Positions 59,754 through 64,000 of a DNA stretch of 64,000 nucleotides are shown one piece after another. The DNA comes from Acidithiobacillus sp. YTS05 (lineage in GTDB: Bacteria > Pseudomonadota > Gammaproteobacteria > Acidithiobacillales > Acidithiobacillaceae), in the NCBI RefSeq assembly GCF_024396695.1, contig NZ_CP094359.1, positions 1,240,001-1,304,000 of the forward strand, given 5' to 3'. The position numbers and the translations under genes were made by a program. How positions within the stretch are numbered: the first letter of the stretch is position 1; each line of letters starts with the position of its first letter. The notes beneath the pieces were generated by a model. That model was not told the DNA's origin and ran no database searches. It saw only the letters and a list, made by a program, of their open reading frames with translations.

Positions 59754-61603
59754 CAGAAGTTGAATCCAACGGAGAGTGCGACGCGGACGGCGGGGGCGCG
59801 TGGCGCAATGAGTGGGTGCGCAAGATCAAGAATTATGGGCCCAACGGGAGAATACCAACGCGTCCCGATACCGATATCCTGCAAGACGTGAAAGGAAGAG
59901 AAGCTATCAAAGGCATTGCCGGCGTCATAAAACGCGCCAACTGCCCAGTCATGCGTAATGAAACGGTCGATGTGGATCCCGGCTACCGCCAGAAGGCGTC
60001 CACCGACTACGGCTCCCTGGGCGTCTGTCGGTCCTTGCGATTCGTACGCATAACCGGGAAGACTGTTTTGTCCACCGCCAAAAAAGCGCAGATCGGGCGG
60101 CAAATTGCGAATGGGTCCGTGCAGCCAGAGTGCTCCCAAGCTTGCTCGCGCACCGATCCCCCAGTCAGGGGAAAGCATCTGGTCCCAGCCCCCTCGCACC
60201 CGCAACCGCATGAAATTGCTGGTGCTCCCCCAGACCTTGCTCGCTCCTTCGGCGGTTGCCTGCACATAGAAGCCAGATACCGGTCGCAGGATGTTACGAT
60301 AATTCTGCACGCGATAGGTCACCGAGGGATAAAGATAAAATGAACTATCACTGATGCCCGATACGGTATACGAAGCCTGCTCCAGATTAAACATCGCCTG
60401 TATCGTGGCGTTGACATTTTTTCTAGCATTGTCGGCAAGCGCCCAGCGGCGACCGATCGCCGCGCTGAGCTCATTGGCTGACCAGATCTGGTAAGTCTCA
60501 TTTTGAAAAGAGGTGGTAGCAATATATTCCGATCCCAGGGTGGAACCAATTGGCCAGGTATAAGTTGCGCCAATGTTACGCGTCCGCTGTGCGGCCTGCA
60601 CTGCTACGTGCAAATGCTGCGCACGTTGAAACATATTGTAGTTATCGTAATAGAGTATACCATTCAGGCCAATATTGGTGCTGTAGCCAACGCCCACTTT
60701 CAAATGCTGTTCCGGCAGGCTGGCAAGCTTGACCGTTACCGGCACAGCGGTATCGACAGGATGTGCAGTATCCCCAAGTACTTGCACATTCTCGAAACGA
60801 TTTGCATCGTGCAGGTTGCTCTCTGTCACAGACAGCGCGTCAGGTGAATACCAGTCTCCAGTTTTGAAGGTAAGATAGCGTTCGATGAACCAGCGTGGAT
60901 AGCGCTCTGCACCAACAATGGAAATACTGCCTACTCGAAAGCGTTCGCCACTATTGAGCCAAAGATAGATGTCAGCCCAATCATTTTTCTTGTCGATGAG
61001 AAGTTCGTGGCGCTGGTAATAAGCCCTGATATATCCTCTGGACCGGAGAAATGAAAGGCTCTGATCTTTCCAGGTTTCATAGCTGACCTGATCGAGAATG
61101 TTGCCGTTGCTGAGAGGAAAAGGCTTTATCCTTTGGCGCAGGCTGGGGGCCTCCGTAATCGTGCCAAGGATACGTATATCCGTATTTCTGACGCGAATAG
61201 GTTGGCCAAGCGCGATGTCATACTGGACGACGGCATCCCCGTTTTTCAGCGGTAGCGTTTTACTATGCCAGGTAGCGTGATAGTAGCCGTAAGCCTGCAG
61301 CGCATCGCGCAAACGCAAATTGGAAGAAAGGATGAGTTCATGCAGTCGGCTTTCTTTGCCATCGTAGGGAAGACTTGGCATCGCATTCTGCAACTGCACC
61401 GTAAGATCCGCGGGCGCCCCATCGATCTGGAAAGAAATCAGGTTCTTGGCAAAGGCTGCCGTCGGCAAGGCGCATAGCAAGGGGACAAGAACCCATGCGG
61501 CGCGGATGCCGCGCCGCAGTTGCGCGCGCCTGTGCGGAAGTTGTCTCACCCTCTCCCCATTTCTCTCCACCCGTGCGTTCGAGTGTAGCACAGGATCGGT
61601 CAA
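59753..61603 (-). CDS. tamA: TamA outer membrane assembly protein (Omp85 family)
   Basis: Omp85-type barrel of about 600 residues. Signal peptide (IRAAWVLVPLLCALPTAAFA), three POTRA domains (about 60-260; second has IRVRNTDIRILG, third RVGSISIVGAERYPRWFIERYL) and the C-terminal barrel with the conserved lid-lock motif region (VRGGWDQMLS, DLRFFGGGQNSLPGYAYESQGP) and a final aromatic VGFNF. The start is uncertain: TTG 61603 is the most upstream; a GTG shortly after is an alternative. The head of the tamA-tamB-thiO transcript. Confidence 0.9.
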   Translation of the reverse strand: MTDPVLHSNARVERNGERVRQLPHRRAQLRRGIRAAWVLVPLLCALPTAAFAKNLISFQIDGAPADLTVQLQNAMPSLPYDGKESRLHELILSSNLRLRDALQAYGYYHATWHSKTLPLKNGDAVVQYDIALGQPIRVRNTDIRILGTITEAPSLRQRIKPFPLSNGNILDQVSYETWKDQSLSFLRSRGYIRAYYQRHELLIDKKNDWADIYLWLNSGERFRVGSISIVGAERYPRWFIERYLTFKTGDWYSPDALSVTESNLHDANRFENVQVLGDTAHPVDTAVPVTVKLASLPEQHLKVGVGYSTNIGLNGILYYDNYNMFQRAQHLHVAVQAAQRTRNIGATYTWPIGSTLGSEYIATTSFQNETYQIWSANELSAAIGRRWALADNARKNVNATIQAMFNLEQASYTVSGISDSSFYLYPSVTYRVQNYRNILRPVSGFYVQATAEGASKVWGSTSNFMRLRVRGGWDQMLSPDWGIGARASLGALWLHGPIRNLPPDLRFFGGGQNSLPGYAYESQGPTDAQGAVVGGRLLAVAGIHIDRFITHDWAVGAFYDAGNAFDSFSSFHVLQDIGIGTRWYSPVGPIILDLAHPLIAPRAPAVRVALSVGFNF

Positions 61604-61701
61604 ACCCCGTCACTCGCCCCAGCGGATAGGGGGAGTAGGGCACTGCGTACTGCTTGATTTTCCCCTTCGACTCCCCTATTCTAAGCGCCTATTGAAGAGT
61701 T

Positions 61702-61776
61702 GGGCGGTTAGCTCAGCGGTAGAGCACTGCCTTCACACGGCAGGGGCCACAAGTTCGAACCTTGTACCGCCCACCA
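61702..61776 (+). tRNA. tRNA-Val(CAC)
   Basis: Acceptor GGGCGGT / ACCGCCC, D-stem GCTC...GAGC, anticodon arm CTGCCTTCACACGGCAG with anticodon CAC, T-loop GTTCGAACC and encoded CCA. Remains of an integrase follow directly after, as at a used attachment site. Confidence 0.97.
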
Positions 61777-61780
61777 ATAA

Positions 61781-61940
61781 AAACAGCGAGTTATATTGCA
61801 TGCTTCCGATTGCTTCCATACGGAAAAGACAGATTCGAGGGCATTACGTTGTGCCTCGATTTGCAGGTGCTCATAGCGTTCTTTCATTCGCGTGGTGGTA
61901 TGTCCGAGGATGCCGCTGAAAAGTCGGCTGATGCGTGATT
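61781..61940 (-). pseudogene. C-terminal remnant of a tyrosine integrase
   Basis: Minus strand reads SRLFSGILGHTTTRMKERYEHLQIEAQRNALESVFSVW without interruption. LGHTTTRMKERYEHL holds the last catalytic His and the nucleophile Tyr of phage-type integrases. Everything N-terminal to this is gone. The remnant lies 5 bases from tRNA-Val and points toward it, as integrase genes of tRNA-inserted islands do. Confidence 0.72.
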
Positions 61941-61986
61941 GTTATTGCGCCGGCATGTGCGCGATGTAGCCTTCTGAGGGAGCTTT

Positions 61987-62142
61987 TTACCGGAAGTCCA
62001 TGCTGATTGCCTGAAGATTTTGGGCGTTTAGACAGTGCAGCACCTTCAGCTGCGTGCGCCGGCAGTTCAGAAACACGAAGAGCTGGCCGCTGGTTTCTTG
62101 TTCCTCGATCAATCTTTGCCAGTCGCTGCGTCGTGGGTTCAT
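61987..62142 (-). pseudogene. IS66 remnant: fused start of TnpA-like and middle of TnpB-like frame
   Basis: A 51-codon frame begins RRSDWQRLIEEQETSGQ, the N-terminus of an IS66 first-frame protein, and switches to LFVFLNCRRTQLKVL, which matches the middle of IS66 TnpB. An internal deletion joined the two. No IS66 TnpC is present. The mini-frame is intact, but no function is expected. Confidence 0.6.
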
Positions 62143-62254
62143 ACGTGCTCCTGCTCAGAGAATGCAGGAGCAGGGTAGTCCGCACAAATCAGGCCGAGAA
62201 GTACGGTGCGCGTTGAGCGGTAACGATCTCCTATCGATATTTATGCAACAACAC
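62143..62254. other. IS66 flank and spacer before GDCCVxC gene end
   Basis: About 110 bases, with CTCCTGC/GCAGGAG (62150-62175) inverted arms that could be an IS66-end hairpin or a terminator without T-run. No gene. Confidence 0.35.
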
Positions 62255-62506
62255 TCATGAATCTGCGCGATTGTTCTCAGCTTTACAACACGGATGCTCA
62301 GAGGATCGGGCTATTTTCTGCTTTGGTGGGCACGGTACGGTGCCATAGGAGCAGAACACACAACAATCACCAGATTTGGGCGAAAGTAGGGCACCGCAAC
62401 CCTGGCATTCGTAGAAATACAGGCAGGAGTCTACGGGCATGGTTTCTATCTCACTGTGCCCGCAAACCGGGCAGGTGATGGTCGATTGCAAAGTGATCTC
62501 GCTCAT
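62255..62506 (-). CDS. GDCCVxC-domain zinc-ribbon-like protein
   Basis: Protein of 83 residues with ten cysteines: CPVCGHSEIETMP, YECQGCGALL, the hallmark GDCCVFCSYG (GDCCVxC) followed by VPCPP, and CCKAE at the end. The hallmark position is selenocysteine in some family members; here it is an ordinary cysteine codon. It is probably a metal or thiol protein, often encoded beside transporters. Its ATG overlaps the upstream stop (ATGA). Confidence 0.8.
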   Translation of the reverse strand: MSEITLQSTITCPVCGHSEIETMPVDSCLYFYECQGCGALLSPKSGDCCVFCSYGTVPCPPKQKIARSSEHPCCKAENNRADS

Positions 62507-62790
62507 TTGATTACCTCCTTGGGATATCTCTGGAGGCGAGCCAAATAGACCGGGTTCACCTCCTGATCGGGGAAATAGATCGTCATCACCCCGTTTTGAT
62601 TTCCTGCAGCGTATCCGGAGAGCTTTGGCACCGCTGTCACGCCAGTCAACGGCTTGTCCATTCCATAGTTCTCTTTGACCAGCAGACTTCGGTTAAAATA
62701 CCAGATGGCCACGGCGAGGCGAAGGGACGTGTCTGCCCGCAGATTTTCTTCGGCGATATCGCGGTGTAGTAAGATGGGTACGGTAAACAT
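62503..62790 (-). CDS. Unknown 95-residue protein between MFS and GDCCVxC genes
   Basis: Soluble protein without recognised domain; it begins MFTVPILLHRDIAEENLRADTSLRLAVAIWYFNRSLLV and ends in a basic PVYLARLQRYPKEVIK. The ATG (62790) overlaps the MFS stop (TAATG), and the stop overlaps the GDCCVxC start, so it belongs to a three-gene operon. No signal peptide or membrane helix. Confidence 0.65.
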   Translation of the reverse strand: MFTVPILLHRDIAEENLRADTSLRLAVAIWYFNRSLLVKENYGMDKPLTGVTAVPKLSGYAAGNQNGVMTIYFPDQEVNPVYLARLQRYPKEVIK

Positions 62791-64000
62791 TAGCCCGCTC
62801 CTTGACGATTGGAAATGGGATGCGTTTCCTCCACCGCCAGGGCGATCCAGATTGCGGAGACAGCGGTGACACCCGCCGTCAACCAGATCGTCGGCAAGGC
62901 GGCATCGGCCCACTGCGCGGCGCCACCCAAAAGCAGTCCACCGATAGCGTATCCCGTATCCCGCCAATAGCGATAGATCCCCAACGTCTTGCCCCGCACC
63001 GCCGCGGGTGCCACATCTGCCATGGCCGCAATCAGGTTGGGATAGAGTAACGCCATACCCAGCCCCATGACGGCGGCGGCAAGCATCCAGGCGGCAAAGT
63101 GATGGACCAAGGCAATCCCCACGAGCCCCAAGGTCAAAAGAAAGAACCCAGACAATATGGGCACTTTGCGTCCCACACGATCGGCAAGATGCCCCGTCCA
63201 AAACTGGCATAGGCCCCAAACCATGGCGTAGCTACCCGTAATCCACCCAATCTGGACAATCCCCTCCCCATGAAAGCGAAAGTACACCGGCAGCATCACC
63301 CAGACCAGAGTGTCTGCCACCTTGTTGGCCACCCCACCCTGGCAGAGCGCGCGATAGGTATGATCACGAAACGAGACCCGGACAAAGCTCTGCCATCGGC
63401 TTTCCAGCTGGGTTCTGGCCGAATCCGGATGGAGGGGGAGGGAACCGTTCTGTTCCTGATGTTCGGCCTGGGCCCAAGGCAGGGTATCACGCACCCAAAT
63501 CAGCGCCAGCAAAGCCAAGGCAATCACCAGCAAGGCAAAGCCGAGAATCGTCCAGCGGGGGCCATAGAGTACTGCCAGATAACCAGTGCCCAAACCGGCG
63601 AGGCCTACGGCGATATACCCCATGGCTTCGTTGATGCCCACCGCCAACCCGCGTTGGCGGCTGCCGGCCAAGTCGATCTGGCTGGTCACCGTCATCGTCC
63701 AGGTAAAGGCTTGATTAACACCTAAAAAAACATTGGCGGCAATGATCCACCACCAGTTCGGAGCAAAGAAAATCAGTAGTGGAATAGGTATACCGGCCAG
63801 CCAACCCCAAAACAATACCCGTTTCCGGCCCACCCGATCGGAGAGATCGCCGGCAACAAAATTGAGGATGCCTTTCACCAGGCCGAAGGAGACCACAAAA
63901 CTGGCAAGAAAGAGAAAGGCGTGACTGCTGAGCCCAAAATCCTCCCGCATGGTCGGCAAGACAGTGCGTTCCATGCCAAGGAGGAGGCCGACGAAAAAGA
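62790..64000 (-). CDS. MFS transporter (5' end outside window)
   Basis: Major facilitator of at least 403 residues, cut by the window edge; the frame stays open through position 64000 (FFVGLLLGMERTVLP). Twelve-helix plan with two MFS signatures, GDLSDRVGRKRVLFWGWL and GHLADRVGRKVPILSGFFL. A soluble central loop of about 45 residues lies between the halves. The GMERTVLPTMREDFGLSS start is typical of a group found next to metal or metalloid genes; the substrate is unknown. It leads the operon with the unknown and the GDCCVxC genes. Confidence 0.85.
   Translation of the reverse strand, partial: FFVGLLLGMERTVLPTMREDFGLSSHAFLFLASFVVSFGLVKGILNFVAGDLSDRVGRKRVLFWGWLAGIPIPLLIFFAPNWWWIIAANVFLGVNQAFTWTMTVTSQIDLAGSRQRGLAVGINEAMGYIAVGLAGLGTGYLAVLYGPRWTILGFALLVIALALLALIWVRDTLPWAQAEHQEQNGSLPLHPDSARTQLESRWQSFVRVSFRDHTYRALCQGGVANKVADTLVWVMLPVYFRFHGEGIVQIGWITGSYAMVWGLCQFWTGHLADRVGRKVPILSGFFLLTLGLVGIALVHHFAAWMLAAAVMGLGMALLYPNLIAAMADVAPAAVRGKTLGIYRYWRDTGYAIGGLLLGGAAQWADAALPTIWLTAGVTAVSAIWIALAVEETHPISNRQGAG

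Overview
The window reads as a chromosomal segment of an acidophilic sulfur-oxidising proteobacterium, most likely Acidithiobacillus or a close relative. This is inferred from a secreted tetrathionate hydrolase followed directly by a fused DoxDA thiosulfate:quinone oxidoreductase, set among gamma/beta-type housekeeping genes (recO-pdxJ-acpS, tamAB, hslO, hemW). No 16S rRNA is present, so the assignment is not proven.

Layout. (1) 5-5744: a tightly overlapping seven-gene housekeeping operon (recO, pdxJ, acpS, ugd, rfaE1-type heptose kinase, ttcA, hslO). (2) 5748-13390: DUF2249-hemerythrin protein, a tolC whose promoter spacer is filled by a perfect TetR-type palindrome, acetyltransferase, YrhK protein, DUF4232 lipoprotein, pabB, a YbhN-like membrane protein and glutamate decarboxylase. 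(3) 13527-16447: an operon of one unknown protein, two tandem-YbjQ-domain proteins and a PspA/IM30 protein. (4) 16398-18290: a bufferin-type RiPP operon, bufA-bufB-bufC, with three tandem GEGNCSR(M/S)M repeats in the precursor. (5) 18400-22237: accessory stretch with IS3 and ISNCY remnants around a lysR / pirin / YcaC-hydrolase cassette; the ISNCY end has cut off the start of a PPK2 gene.

(6) 23005-35208 is the most unusual part. A nine-gene minus-strand operon encodes an RND pump and its adaptor, three secreted Gly/Trp/Tyr/Pro-rich proteins, two membrane TPR proteins, a coiled-coil membrane protein and a sigma-54 activator. Divergent to it lie a fourth secreted Gly/Trp/Tyr-rich protein and a third TPR protein, and 1 kb further an SCP2-like lipid carrier. 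All three transcription units carry a -24/-12 promoter of the form TGGCAT-N7-GC, and each has TGTTGC/GCAACA hexamers beginning 52-63 bp upstream. I read this as one sigma-54 regulon for building or remodelling the cell envelope or an extracellular, possibly sulfur-associated, layer. The function is inferred.

(7) 35409-48007: a GGDEF-EAL protein, a second complete tripartite RND system (RND, adaptor, outer membrane factor), aminotransferase, Lon-N-domain protein, hemW, an EncFtn-type ferritin without encapsulin, and an RsuA/RluB-type pseudouridine synthase. (8) 48045-51258: tRNA-Arg followed by accessory DNA with an outer membrane protein, a small secreted protein, nested palindromes and an N-terminally truncated integrase. 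(9) 51517-54132: tetH-doxDA in AT-rich surroundings. (10) 54290-61603: YdcH-like protein, Irr-like Fur regulator, thiO, tamB, tamA. (11) 61702-64000: tRNA-Val with integrase and IS66 debris, then a small operon of an MFS transporter (cut by the window end), an unknown protein and a GDCCVxC-domain protein.
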